From Trichuris trichiura (lineage: Eukaryota > Nematoda > Enoplea > Trichinellida > Trichuridae): a DNA stretch of 64,000 nt. Below, one piece after another: positions 1 to 12,409 of this stretch. How positions within the stretch are numbered: the stretch's first letter is position 1; each line of letters starts with the position of its first letter. A model generated the notes under the pieces. It ran no database searches and had not been told where the DNA came from. It saw nothing but the letters and a program-made list of their open reading frames with translations. Location: assembly GCA_037903355.1 (NCBI GenBank), contig JBAJFE010000026.1, positions 1,984,001 to 2,048,000 on the forward strand, in the 5' to 3' direction. Both the position numbers and the translations under genes were made by a program.

Positions 1-1927
1 CATAAGAATAAATCAAAGGACTGCATAATGAGTGCGGGAAATCCTTAAGGCATGGTTTATTGGAGAAAGGATCACATGACTGCGTATAAGGTTCTTTTCA
101 GTGAGTCTAGCTGACGTATATTCGCTTTATCTATTCTTTTTTCCATTTCCCTGTCTCGTATAGAAGTGCATTATAGCTCTTCGTTCTGTGCTAGCTTAGC
201 TTCAGCGAACGCATTTCAGCTTTCACTGAGCGAATGTAAGTGAGAGAAGATCGTGTTTTTAGCGCAATAAATGCAAGTGAAAGAAGAAAAGTAATCAGAT
301 AAAACTTATCTGAGAAACTCAGTGAAAAGCTTGCAGGTGCAATAAAACACTTCTATTCAGTAGCTCTTTTTCGCTGACGCTGACTGAAGCAGACGTATCC
401 CGAAAGATCCGCCATTACACCAATCTGCAAGTGAACTGGGCCAGACATGACGTAAAAGCTCGAAAATGGGAATATCTATACTTCTTACAAAGCATCCTCT
501 GTTCAGTAACACCCGTTGTTGTTGTTTTTATATGCGTGTAGTTTTAGTGGAACGTCTTAAGACTTCATCTTGGCAGTCGCATGCTTCACACTCGACACGT
601 TTTATAATTCGCTTGTTTAAATTGTATAAAACGTGAAGTCGATTTCAAAACGTGCAATCACGTGTTTAAAGTCTGTTGTAGTTATCAGTTTATGTTCAGC
701 ATTCACTTAGCTGCCACGATAAGTTCGAGTTGGAATGTTCAGTTGACAGGAAACAAATCGCCGATGTTTAAAAGTTGCACGACAACGCTGCTGTTTTTTG
801 CGATGATGTCTTGTTTCTCCTTTCTGGCATGATGACGACGGAAGAACGTAAATTCCATAGGCGTCGTCAATCATCTTGCAATAAAAAATTTCTCTCTTGT
901 TGACTTTACTCGCGCAAAGAGGACATCATCGTAAAAGAAACAACAAAAAAGCAATCTTCTTTTTTGAGTGGAATTACATCTTCAAATGCATAGAAGCAAC
1001 GTGACTGGTCTTGCACGTTATTCTTATTTCCAAAGCTACCTACGCAATCACTTGTTCGACGAGTTCTGACTCTGTCACTACGTAAACAGTCCGTAGATAG
1101 CTTTCGCCTGAAAGCAATTTTTTACAGTTTGTTAAATGAGCCGTGGAAATCGCTTGGAACTAAAATAAAATAAAAGATTTATTATTTAATTTTCTAAATT
1201 AGCAAGTGCAAAACTTTTTTTGCTTTAAAGTGCGTAGGCAGAAAACCGGAAGCTGCAGACAGTACAACTAACTGAACTCAAGTTGTAGAGTTCCACTGCT
1301 GCATTCGATTTTAGCGACCGATGACGAATTGATCCGTAACTGTAAAAGTTCCGTTTGACGGGAAGGACTTCGTTTGCCTGCTACTGTCACCAATGTTTTT
1401 TGCATTACGTGCAGTATTTTAAAGCGGTGCAAATTATAAAGGGCATATGAGTACACGAATATACTACGCTGAATATACTATGACAATCGCAAAAGTTGCG
1501 GCCAGTGAAAGTCTTTTATTTTACGAACGGTCGTCAGCCGTCATGGAAAACAAAACGTTGCAGAACACCGTTAGAGAAGTTCCCCCATTCAGGCTATAAG
1601 TTTCCGTAGTTGAAATTAGAGCTGAGAGTCGATTCATCGATGATTTCAGTTGCAAGTCCAATATATACTTTAAAAAATTCACGTAGATTTCATAGGCTGG
1701 AACAACTCATCTCTGTAATAGGAGGTTGGTAGGTCAACAGTGAATATTTTTCTTCCGCGCGATTTCGGCATTTTGTCGAAAATGTTAAATGATAAGCGCA
1801 ATTAGGCTACCTATGGCTTGCACGGAGAACAATTCATCGTTTCCCAATGCGTCAGTAAAGATTGGTTTATCATTGCAGTTAGCTTTTGGCCAATATAGCT
1901 TAGTGACGTCATTGTGACTTATTGTAG
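1..1927. other. No recognisable exon; probably intron or upstream part of the synaptotagmin gene
   Basis: I find no exon here. The first synaptotagmin exon in the window opens with a split codon at 1928, so upstream exons must exist, but nothing resembling the C2A domain or the start of C2B is visible. The stretch is AT-rich with short open frames only and is best read as a long intron running off the left edge. Confidence 0.4.
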
Positions 1928-2296
1928 ATCCTTACGTAAAAATCTATCTGATGTTGGGCAACAAGCGCCTCGAGAAGAAGAAAACGTCGATTAAAATGAA
2001 GACTTTGAATCCGTACTATAACGAGTCATTTGGTTTCGAAGTTTCTCCAGAAAAGTTGCAGGCAATGATTTTTTCAGCTTACATGTTTTGAATCTATTCA
2101 GCAAACATTTTAGAGAGTTCATTTGGTTATCACCGTTATGGACTATGATCGTGTTGGTTCCAATGATCCTATCGGTCGAATAGTAATTGGTCCCAATTCT
2201 ACTGGCGCAGCATTGCGCCATTGGACTGACATGATTAATTCCCCGCGAAGATCGACTGCGCAGTGGCATCAACTGGAGCCATTGAAGGAAGACTGA
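1928..2296 (+). CDS. Synaptotagmin, C-terminal end of the C2B domain (partial)
   Basis: This encodes the end of a synaptotagmin, a vesicle membrane calcium sensor for exocytosis. Exons are 1928-2061 and 2114-2296, with the TGA stop at 2294-2296. The frame opens with a split Asp codon, then the PYVKIYLM strand, a lysine-rich stretch (EKKKTSIK) and [10 protein letters not shown], all hallmarks of synaptotagmin C2B. The second exon has VITVMDYD with the calcium-binding aspartates of loop 3, then [12 protein letters not shown] and the terminal PRRSTAQWH motif. About 104 residues are present; the N terminus, membrane anchor, C2A domain and first half of C2B lie outside the window or in unread sequence. 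The intron between the exons (2062-2113) seems to start with GC rather than GT. Which paralogue this is cannot be decided from the tail. Confidence 0.9.
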
Positions 2297-3579
2297 GTCA
2301 CTGAGAACAGAAAAGCTCCATTCAGCTGCCTTTGCTATTTTCGTTTGGTAAACCCGTAAAATGCTATCTTTCCATTAATGGCGCCGGTGACAAATCGAAA
2401 AGACTTGCACGGTACTGGCGGAGACCTGAATTTGTTTTTTCTCTCAGCCGAAGACGTTGCATTTGTTTTGTAGTTTCTCAAAAGCACTGTTGCTTGTTCG
2501 TTTCGATTGAAAATTAATATGAAAAAATGTCGGTCAAGACATTGGAAAGAAAGGCGCGCATTTGCAGTTTGTTGCCTGCGTTTTTCCGGTGTTAATAAAA
2601 ATTGCACGTCCCGTGTAATCTTGCCCAAGGAAACGTTTCCTCCTACGCTGTGTGACTCACACACACTTCTCTTCACGAGTCTCATTTGAAAAGCGGTTGA
2701 ATTTTTATTTTGTTGCCTACTTTCCAGACAAGCAACGCTTGCCTCGTCGTTTGCCTAGTTCATGCCACCTTAGCTTACGTCAGGAAGCGTTAAGTCTTTT
2801 GCTTTGTTCAGTCAATATACTAATCCTTTGTTTGTTTACGAACGTATGTTTTCTATTTTCCGCTTAATTCAATTCTGTTTAGCATTTATTCAGTTAATAA
2901 AGCTTAAATAACCTGAATGTTTTTACAGCCTTCTAAGCAGGAGAAACTCCTTAATTGTGAAAATTAATATCGAGAGGAAATAATTTGCATTTCAATGTTT
3001 TCTTGGCTAATGATCACACTTCTCACTGCGTAGCAGCAGTGAAGATTCCCTCTGTTAGAATAAGGAATTAATAATGAATTACGGATGTTTCAATAAAAAT
3101 GCTTCAGTTAATTTTGTAAACTCCGTTTTGAAAGGGAAGATTTGAGCTGTGGGAATGCAAATAATTGAGGAAGTAGCATACTGCAATTGGAGATCCAGTT
3201 AGGTCGTCATTCGCTTGATTCATCTGTTCTCCGTTCTAATTACCAAGTTCATTTCGTCACCTGATTATCACTGTAGGGCAATTTTCGTCAGTTGCTGGCC
3301 ATCTGTATGCCGACAACTCGTCTTGTCGCCGCCGACCGGCCCACTTAGTTCCAGCTCCAACGCTTCGGTCGCAATGATTCAACATGACAAGCTAGTTTCC
3401 GATGAACTGCGGAGAACTGATGGCGGCAGTCGCAGCATAGGTAACTTTAATTTTCAACAGCTGGCGCCAAGGTTGAAGCTGTTAATGTTTTTCCAAATTG
3501 CAGCTTTTGTTCTGTTCAAGCGTATGACCACCACGGAACGTTAACATCTACTACTCGCTTGACAGCGCAACGCGGAAGT
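2297..3579. other. Intergenic: synaptotagmin 3' UTR and upstream region of the BTB gene
   Basis: There is no supported gene. AATAAA-type polyadenylation signals occur near 2896 and 3093 and could serve the synaptotagmin transcript. An ATG-started frame from 3374 to a GT at 3439 could be a 5' untranslated exon of the downstream gene, but its phase does not join the coding exon at 3580. Confidence 0.4.
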
Positions 3580-6500
3580 ATGGCGTCAGAAATCTCAGCT
3601 GATTGCTATGGAGATGATCGCGAAGCATTGGCTGAATTTGAACGATTTTTCAATACGCCAAACTGCAGTGACATCACTTTAGTCGTGGATGACAATAGGT
3701 AAGTATCGTAATAAATAAGAATGCGAGTGGGTGAAACGACGGGGCAAAGAGGCGGATGTACAAAACTTTTCACGCAGGCAACTAACATGGCCTGCATAAT
3801 TTACAATTTTGACAGCGATTCGTTTGAAAATTATTTGCAAAGTTCAGTAATGATTGGTTAACGAACAGAAACTAAACTGATCAAAGACAAAACTTTACCA
3901 GAAGGCAGTCAACGTTTTTCAGTTAACCGAGACAGCCTACATACCGTCCGAACAGTTTATGCTAATTTTTCTTAGTTTAATAAGGACTACGCAAGCGGGC
4001 CCATTCTTCCCTACCCTTCTGCTGGTTGGACGTTAAACTGTATTCAGAAAAACGGCTTTGTGGACGCAGCAGTGAAACATTTCATCAGTTTCCGCAGAAA
4101 CCAGTTAGACAATGCCCCTCAATTCTCATTGTAAGATTGAGAGTAACCCTGAAATTTTTGACAAAATATCAGCTTAACATTCTGCAGCCTCATAGTGGGT
4201 TGGTTGAAGAGGAGGAATTAACAGATTTACCTGCCATTGTATATCTGGTTTTTCGATTCCAACGCCAATTGCATGAATTCAATGTAGAGCAGAAACCGTT
4301 TTTCTTTTACGTCAATCCTTTCACGTGTTTCTTGTTCTCTGAATCATCTTAAGGGCAACATGAGGTGAAGTTTGAACAACAGAGGGAATCGATTTTTCAG
4401 TAATTTCAACCAGTCGCAAAACAAATACTAATTCTCAAGAATAGGTTAACCCACAGTCACTCGCTTAGCAAACCGATTAATAAATGGCCTCCACGAATGG
4501 CTAAAAATAGCGCTAATCCTGTAGCTTCGTGGAAGGCAAAATCGATTTCTCTACTGAACAGAATAAACCAGCTGATAAGATCTGCTGCTCGTCGCGCGTT
4601 TAATTCTCATCACCTCAGCTTCGACCATATATCTATTGTAATTCGAATAAATGGGTGCAGCATGAACTATTAATGCATACATTGTTGATTCATTTCACTT
4701 TTAATGTTTTGTGTTGACAACTATGTGCATTATCCAGAAACTTATTTCCCAATTATTGTTCTCAAAATACTTTTGCAGTGACACGCAGCAACTTTTAATT
4801 AGTGATATCACTATTTGCGTCTTCGATAAACAAAATGTTTCATCAGAACGGAGTACGTTGCGCATATGCAAAGATGCAAAAGGCGAAGTTGCTTGATCCT
4901 TAAACTTAATTGTGCTGACCCCATAACTGCAAAGGAATAAACTGTATTCAGGGAAAGAAACTGTTGTCATTATTCATGCATGCTTAAGCTCTTTTAGTCA
5001 ATCACGTTAATAGCTGGATGAACGTAAAACTGTCGTCTCAACTTTTCTTCTGACGGTTTTAGGAAACGTTAGAACACTTATAATTTATTAATGTAAGTTT
5101 AAAATGCAGTCACGTCTGAATCTCATTGAACTGAGCAGTGCAGACTGAATTTCCCACTGTCATGTATTGAGAAATACATTTAAATGTCATTACCGATACG
5201 CTGCTGAGAGTTGATACCAGAAATTAAAATTAAACGACCTTTTCTCATTTCTCCAGGCGACATTTTTCTCCTCGTTGCGGTGATCAGGGACTCCTGCATT
5301 ACTGCTTAATACATCATCCTAGTGAAACTTTCAGTTGACATTGACTTCGAAGCAGTTCTCCCTGGATGGCAGTACGTTGATGCGTGTAATCAGCATTCCT
5401 CCATCAACTTGGCGCGCTTCCCATACGCTTTGCATCAAAACTGGCAAACCTTACGAGATAATTACGCACTATGGCTTACTTTCCGCATGACCAAGATAAA
5501 TCAAGAAATAATTAGATAGCTGAAGTAGTTATGCATACAATGAATAGTAATTACCATCATCTATTTTTTGATATTTTTCTTTGTTGTAGAATTGTGATGG
5601 GTTGGGTACGTTAAGCAAAATTTTTGCTATATTTTGGTAATCTACGTTTCATAATTGTACAACTGCTGCTTTGTGAATGAAAGACCAGTCCTTTCATTAT
5701 CTTTTTCTTGTAATTTTTTTATGTTAAAGCAGCATACCTGTAGTACGGAAAAGCTACCCGCTGAACATTTATTTGGCGAAACTTTCGGGAAGCTTCGGTT
5801 CCTCAAAGCAAAACCGTTCCCGTTATTTTCTATGCTAAAGCAAAACTTATAGGTAACCTATCCGACATATTTACGTCTACCGTTTGAAGATGTGTCAGAA
5901 TACATGTATTAGTACAATTAAAAGCACAAATTTGTACATTTAGTTTTGTTCATTGCGTGTATGCATGTAAATGGAGTTTTGCAGGTTCAGAGCACATAAA
6001 ATTGTGCTAGCTAAAAACAGCGATGTATTCGAAAGAATGATGAGCAAAGAATGGAACGGCGATTGGAAGGTAGGTGTTCTTTAATGCTTTACTCAGCCTA
6101 TATGCAAGCTCAAGCCTGACGTAATTCAAAAAGTATCACTAAGCGAAAGTTAATGATATTCTAATCTTGCTGTTGGACACAGGTCTGCTTAAGTCGTAGT
6201 CAACAATTTTAATTAAACGTTTTTCAACTTAAACTGTAAGGATAGGTGTGTTTGCCATCAGAAGCCGCATTTTATTTGTCTTAATTGTTGCATATTTGCA
6301 ACAGTACTAGAACAACACTGCAAATGCACAATGTGCTAAAGAACCACAAACCAACCGAATGTTGATAACCTAAAGGGGGCTTTGTGAAGGAAAGCTATAT
6401 GCTGCTTTCGCTCCAGTTTGTCTCAAGAGTCCAACGAAACATTGGGAGCAAATTTCTTTTCAGATGCAATGGCACCTGGTGCATATTGCAGTATCAACAG

Positions 6501-9069
6501 CATTGGTCGAGTTCATCTATTATACTTCTTTCCAAAGTCTAGATTCTCTAGCAGTGATTTTGAAAAAATGTAGTTTACGTCCTCTCATCGCACGTGAATT
6601 TTCCACTACCATTATTCACTTGATCATCATCTGACTTCCAGTGGCAGTAATCTTGTTTTGTTAAATATAGGGTGCCTTATAACGAGTGTGTAAGTTTTTA
6701 TCTTCAAACACCTTATACTACGTTTGACCTGTTTTACTTATTTTCAAGAAAGGCGAGCCATTCAGGAAGTAGTTTGTCCCATCAGACTCTGGCGAAAGCA
6801 TAAACTACATTTTAAAAATTCCATGGTCATACTTAGCAATAAATAAAGCGGGTCAAATGGGGTGCTTTGCAACGGTTTAACGAGGTCGCATAGTTTTTAC
6901 GATACGGAGGAGGTCTTTTTTATTTATCGAAAGTTACGAAGCTTTCAAGACACTTCTCATCCTGCCTGTCAATTTACGAATTGTAAGGACGAAAAAGGCT
7001 TAAAAGGACTGAAGATCAAGTAAACAGAAGAAATTGAAGAAATACTGAACACGCAAATAAACTTTAACCAGAAGAAATATTTTTTTATTTTCTTGTTTTA
7101 CTCTGTCTGTTGGCCTGAAGTAATTTGGCAATTTATTTTGCTTAAACAACGAAGCTTTCGTAAACTTATGGTCTCCCTAAGCTTGCCGCTTCTTTGCCCT
7201 ACTGTAGGTACTCGATTTTAATCACTCGCTGGCACTCCCAAAAAGGGATCAAAAGTTTCCTGAAAGCTTTGAAATCTTCAATCAATAAAAACGTCTTCAC
7301 TTGTATGATCACTTTTGAGAAAATTAATTACTTTTGCAGAGATGCTATAAAGAAATTCGTTCTTCTATGTTGTCTCTATCAGCTTATCCAATGCAGTTTG
7401 TTTCAAAACTCAGATAATTCGTGGTAGTGCTTACTTCACAAGGATGAGTTTTTGTTTTTTCGTTAAAGCTTTCATCTTTAATGGCAGAATAAGTATTAAA
7501 AAGTGGAACGCTCACTAATTTGCCTGAGCAAAACTGATTTTGCAACAACGTGTAATCACTAGCTGAGCTTATGGCGAATCGATTATTTCAGGTATCACAC
7601 GTTGAAATGAGATTTACTCTTGTCATCATACTATCCGTTTAATCTTTGCGGCTTGCTTTCATTTTTAAAAAAGGCCAATGATAGTACTGATATTTTAGCA
7701 AGAAATCGAGCTCATAGAAGAAAAACAGTGCGTCAACGTCTTTGCTGTGTTTTTACGCTTTCTCTATTGCAATCACATATTCTTACGCATGGACGACGCG
7801 TTGCCTGTACTAATCTTGGCTGACAAGTACAACGTTCCACATTTGAGAAAGGTCTTTAATCGACGGTTAAGCTGTTCACTTAACGTTTGCGGCCCATTTT
7901 ACCTTTCAGGTATGCCTCGAGTTTACAGAAGCTCGTATTCTGCCTCAATTGTCGTTGAAAGAAGTTTTCCACGTATGGTTCCAGTACGGAACAAAGTGCT
8001 TTCACCAAGTGATTTTCCAGACGATTAAACAACTGAGCGATAACTAATCTGTATTTAGAGTTTAGTGAAAGCATGTGTCGACTCGTTGGCCAGTAGTTTT
8101 CATGAAATTGTTAGCAGCAGCGATTGGGAGCGAGAGTGGCTTTCTCTCGACAAGGAGCAGCTTGTTGAATTTTTGAAGAGCTCTGAACTAGTAGTAAATA
8201 GTGAATATGATCTGTGGCTGGCTGTGTTTCGCTGGATCCAGAACATGATTCACGTCGAGAAGAGAACTAGCGTTGGCATTGAGCGAATTTTGAGTACCAT
8301 ACTGCCTCATATGAGGTATATATTAAAAAATTGAGTGCGCGTTTAAGCTTAACGACATTTGGCAGGTTTCCCATGATGACCGCTGACGAATTGCACCTGG
8401 TTGAAAAAACACCCTTTGTAGAACAATTCAGCAAGCTTTTTCAACCCTATTTAATGCTTGCTTACAAGTACAGAGCCCTTCCGTTAGCCAGCCGTGCAGG
8501 ATGTAGAGAATTTTCCACTGCTCAATTCTTGCTCCGCAATTATACGCGTATAAGATGGGATAAACGTTTCGTTATAGCTGATTTCTCAACACTGCCACGC
8601 TATTCAGAAATTTCATTCAAGGTAGTCCATCTGAGTTTTCTGTCAAATCGCTGCTTCATTGTACTTTGTTCAGGTCAATACTTGTGGTAGCAATTTACCC
8701 CCTCAGCCATGGGATTGGGAACTGAAACTCCATCCTAAAGGTGTATCAGGCAACTGCGAAGAATTCAAGTGTATGCTTGTATCAAGTGTGATGCTTGACC
8801 AGAGCAGAGCGATTGAATACATGTTGTCCATAGTGAATGACAAAGCGGTACTACGTTCTATCGTAGGGAAAAAGGTGTTCTCAAAGTCGAGGTACGTATT
8901 TTGTTTCGCAGTTTCGCCGTTCAGCGTAGTAACAAGGAATTTGTGCAGATATGGATCAGATTTGGAACTGGAAAAGAAAGTGGCTGTGGATGAAGTTCTC
9001 ATGGATAATTCTCCTTTGCTTATCAATGATACCATGGTGCTTCAACTGACTTTGCGACCCATTGAATGA
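3580..9069 (+). CDS. BTB-BACK protein resembling BTBD17
   Basis: Eight exons join in phase to a 435-residue protein: 3580-3698, 5985-6069, 7699-7851, 7910-8008, 8059-8315, 8366-8621, 8674-8891, 8949-9069. Residues about 26-125 form a BTB/POZ fold (SDITLVVDDNRFRAHKIVLA, then FLRFLYCNHIFL and ADKYNVPHLRK). Residues about 130-245 form a BACK domain (WERE, ELVVNSEYDLWLAVFRWI, ILPHMR). The remaining 180 residues resemble the C-terminal region of BTBD17, with WDWELKLHPKGV as the clearest match. Members of this class are usually substrate adaptors or scaffolds; the cellular role here is not visible. The start is the only ATG in frame before the BTB domain. The start of exon 5 could also be 8065, since both acceptors keep phase. 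Introns 1 (2.3 kb) and 2 (1.6 kb) are long and the rest are about 50 nt. Confidence 0.85.
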
Positions 9070-11086
9070 TGGCCTATTTGCAATTTTTTTGTCTATCAGC
9101 CTAGCATTTCAGCTGACTTCCATAGTTCTAAAATTTCCCCTTATCTTCAGCTGTCACTGTTTGCAGGCTAAGTAGGCATCGATTGCTCCTTTGGTCACAT
9201 TTGACCAAAACGTTAGTAAGTTACCAATGAAGGCGGTAACTTAAGGAAAGAAAACAGTGGTATCCAAAGGAGCTTATTTTTGTAGCTTGGACGGTTTTCT
9301 GAAGAGAAAAACGAGAGCTGAAAGGAAATAAATTTGCGCTATTTTTTGTTATCCTATTTTCAACCTTTTATTTGACTCCTTTTTCAACGCAACGATTTTA
9401 AATGCATTTCCACTGCACTTTGTTGCATAGAACTGTTACCGCGAAGTTATTATTATGAGTTCTTTTGCAAAATGATCACGTTGTCGGTGTTCAATTCTAT
9501 TTTACAAAAGACCATTTCCCTTGTTATTCATTTCTCAAGCGCAATTCCCACTTTACAGCCCTGAAGCAAAGACAGATGTTGCGTGTATGTTAAAGAGGCC
9601 ATACGGAAAAGGTCTTGCATTCTGTTTGATTGCCACAAAGCATTGAGGGGAGGAGGTCATTGCTGTGCCTGATTCTGAATGAATGTTCGGAAACCATTTT
9701 CCAAAAAAAGACTAGCTACAATTCAAACACTTCTTTTTCACTGACAAGGTCATTCGAAATATCTTAGAGAGAAACTTGCCTGAAAAAAAGAGTGCCTATT
9801 TGTCCTCGGGTGTTGGTAATACTTCGATAAAAAGCCATTATAGCCTAATGAATGGCATTACCGTCGTTGCAAGTGCACACCGTTGTCAATTTGTTGCCTG
9901 AATGCTTCAGCCAGAGCAGTACCAAGACGACATGATGTCAATATTCAACGTCCGTTAGAAAACTATCAATGATATTGGGTGCACATTGCTACCAAAACGC
10001 CGCAAAAGGAGTCGAAAGTCAATAAATTGGTTGCTTACTGTGAACAGGGACTGCTTTAAAGCGGACGTAGTTCTGTTAACGCAGCTGCAACCTTGTTGTT
10101 GAAATTTGAAATGAGCTTTGTGGTAGAGCAAAGTGTACTAATAAGCTAATAGCTAGGAATAATAATACCATAATTACATAGCAGAGAAGTATGTCTTGTT
10201 TTATATACGCGGTACCCCCAGTCTCCTGAAGAAACTCCGTTCAACCTTTAAAACTTTCAACTATTAATGCTGGTTGTTTTACCTTCTAATTGGTTAGCTG
10301 TTCGTCAGTCTGTTACGCGAGAATTAACCTACGGTCTTAAAACTTCAACTTTAGCATTGGTTCGCTGTGCAACAGTTGTTGTCGTCGCATGTCTGCTTAT
10401 TCTTTGCTGTCTTCTCGTATTTCCTGTGCTTTCTTGACTTATGAGCAGATCAGGCATGAACGATAAGTTTTTATAATATTTCTTTATGATTATCTGTTTT
10501 GACTTGATTAGTATTGTTGAAGTTTGCTATTCAGTTTGATTATTGCTCTTACTCATTTCACAAGTCCGCAAAACGCAATGAAACTTTTTTTGACTAAAAC
10601 ACATGTTCAGCTGGGTGTACCTTTTACCTTTCATTTGAAGGCATGATGGCGAGTTACAGCTTCAGTTAGCTTACTGCATTTTTTGTTCTTTTTTAGAACA
10701 GTTGAAATGACGACTGAATCTTATAGACTCCTGCCTGTTGCTCATGGTGGAACTGCTTCCAGGAGTCATCCGGTTTTCAGTCCGTATGCTTACTCTCATT
10801 AGTTTGGCTGTGTTTGCCCTCCGTAGGCATCCTGACGAAGCATGGGTGTGGGAACGTTCCAACTGAGAAACTTCGGCCTACATACCTCATTCACGTGACA
10901 TATGCGCTTGCCAAGCAGAATTAAACATGATGAGCTGGCGTCAGCTGTTCTCTCAACTTCTGGCAGTGCATTTTCATAGCTTAGGGTTTAGCTGAAATTA
11001 GCCGCGTTTATGTGTAGCTTTTCGCAAGGTCAACTGATCTGCAAAGCTTGCTTGTTACAATACTATTGGGCGGTCCGTTTTCCATA
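9070..11086. other. Intergenic region before the SMYD gene
   Basis: No coding exon can be supported. AATAAA occurs at about 9326, a plausible poly(A) signal for the BTB gene. A short 5' exon of the SMYD gene may lie between about 10600 and 11046, because the SMYD frame is open upstream of its first ATG, but I cannot place it. Confidence 0.35.
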
Positions 11087-12409
11087 ATGCAAAACGGTAA
11101 AGTTGCTTCCATAGTTTTTTATCCATTCGCCTATGCTCTTTTGGACGACGAACTGTGTAACTATTGTTGGTATTGCTTGAAAGATTCAAAAAGAGGCGAG
11201 CTCCATCGATGCTCATCGTGTAAAACCGCTCTGTTTTGTAACAACGATTGCCAACGGTTAGGCTGGATGGATCATAAGACTGAATGTCACAGTTTGACTA
11301 TTTGCAAACCATGGATTCCAGACATCGAAGTTCGTCTTCTTGGTCGCATAGTAGCGCGGCAGATGCAAATTCAAAAAGGGCAAGACCAAAGGAAAGAAGA
11401 CTTCTATTTAAACCGAACGAGCAATCGGAGCTTGATGGATATTTGGCATCATGAAACTGAAATGAAAGCAAACCTGGAGGCCAGAAAGAAGTTCGAAGTT
11501 ATTTACAGTGCGCTAGTTCGATTCTACGGATTAAAAAAACTTTTGGACAAAGCTACGATCTTCAGCATACATAGCAGAAATTACATAAATCGACATGCGA
11601 TAAGTGACCTCAGCTACCTTAAGGAAATTGGAAAGGGCTTATACTTAGATTTGTGCTCATACGATCATTCATGTTGGCCGAATGCCATATACACCTGCCA
11701 GAGCTTCGTTGCTACCTTACGCCCTCTGTATAGCGATGTTGATCTGACCGATCGAACAAGTACTTTTTATAGCTATATAGACTTATTGGCTTCAAGAATC
11801 CAACGACGCCAAATGCTTCTAGAAAGCTGGTATTTCCAGTGCTGTTGCAACAGATGCTCGGACGACACTGATCATTTGCTAACGGCCATTCGTTGCGCCA
11901 AATGTGCCGCTTCAGTAGCTATATACGAGGGAAATACCTTGAAGAAGGGTACTTTGCGATGTTCGGAGTGTGGCAGTGATTTCGAAATGCATGCTGACGA
12001 AGCAGTGCAGCTTATGAAAGATTTAGACGACAGAATAGAGACATCAAATTTTAAAGACACGAAGAACACGTTTTTGCTGCTCGAAGAGCTGATTGCAACG
12101 AGCAGCAGTTTGTTGGCAGTAGAGAACGTGTACTTGGCGCGTTTATATCAGGCTCGAATACGTTGTACCGAACCATCGAACGTTGCTTGTTTGTTAGAAG
12201 GGTGTTTGAAAGCCCTTCCGTGTATGCTACGTTGTTTCCCTAAGAACCATCCAGCGCTTGCTTATCATTTCATGAGTATAGGAATTTATCAGCTACGTTT
12301 GGGCATTCCGGAAGCAAAGGATAATCTGAATACTGCGCTGGATCGTTTCTGCTTTTCCTTGGGCAATTCGCACGAACTGACCGATCAATGCAGAGCTCTG
12401 TGTGTCTGA
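11087..12409 (+). CDS. SET/MYND (SMYD) protein, putative lysine methyltransferase
   Basis: A single uninterrupted frame of 440 residues, close to the usual length of SMYD3. It begins with the end of a split SET domain (PFAYALLDDE). A MYND zinc finger follows at residues 24-67, with C24, C27, C42, C45, C51, C55, H63 and C67 as candidate ligands, then the linker ECHSL..CKPWIPDIEVRLLGR typical of SMYD proteins. The SET core carries LDLCSYDHSCWPN near residues 188-200, and the post-SET cysteines (FQCCCNRC) sit near 250-257. The C-terminal third is helical and TPR-like. In-frame sequence before this ATG also matches SET (LGGPFSIM), so a small upstream exon probably supplies the true N terminus. 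The canonical NHSCxPN motif reads DHSCWPN, which may affect cofactor binding, so catalytic activity is unproven. Members methylate histones or cytosolic proteins. Confidence 0.85.
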   Translation: MQNGKVASIVFYPFAYALLDDELCNYCWYCLKDSKRGELHRCSSCKTALFCNNDCQRLGWMDHKTECHSLTICKPWIPDIEVRLLGRIVARQMQIQKGQDQRKEDFYLNRTSNRSLMDIWHHETEMKANLEARKKFEVIYSALVRFYGLKKLLDKATIFSIHSRNYINRHAISDLSYLKEIGKGLYLDLCSYDHSCWPNAIYTCQSFVATLRPLYSDVDLTDRTSTFYSYIDLLASRIQRRQMLLESWYFQCCCNRCSDDTDHLLTAIRCAKCAASVAIYEGNTLKKGTLRCSECGSDFEMHADEAVQLMKDLDDRIETSNFKDTKNTFLLLEELIATSSSLLAVENVYLARLYQARIRCTEPSNVACLLEGCLKALPCMLRCFPKNHPALAYHFMSIGIYQLRLGIPEAKDNLNTALDRFCFSLGNSHELTDQCRALCV

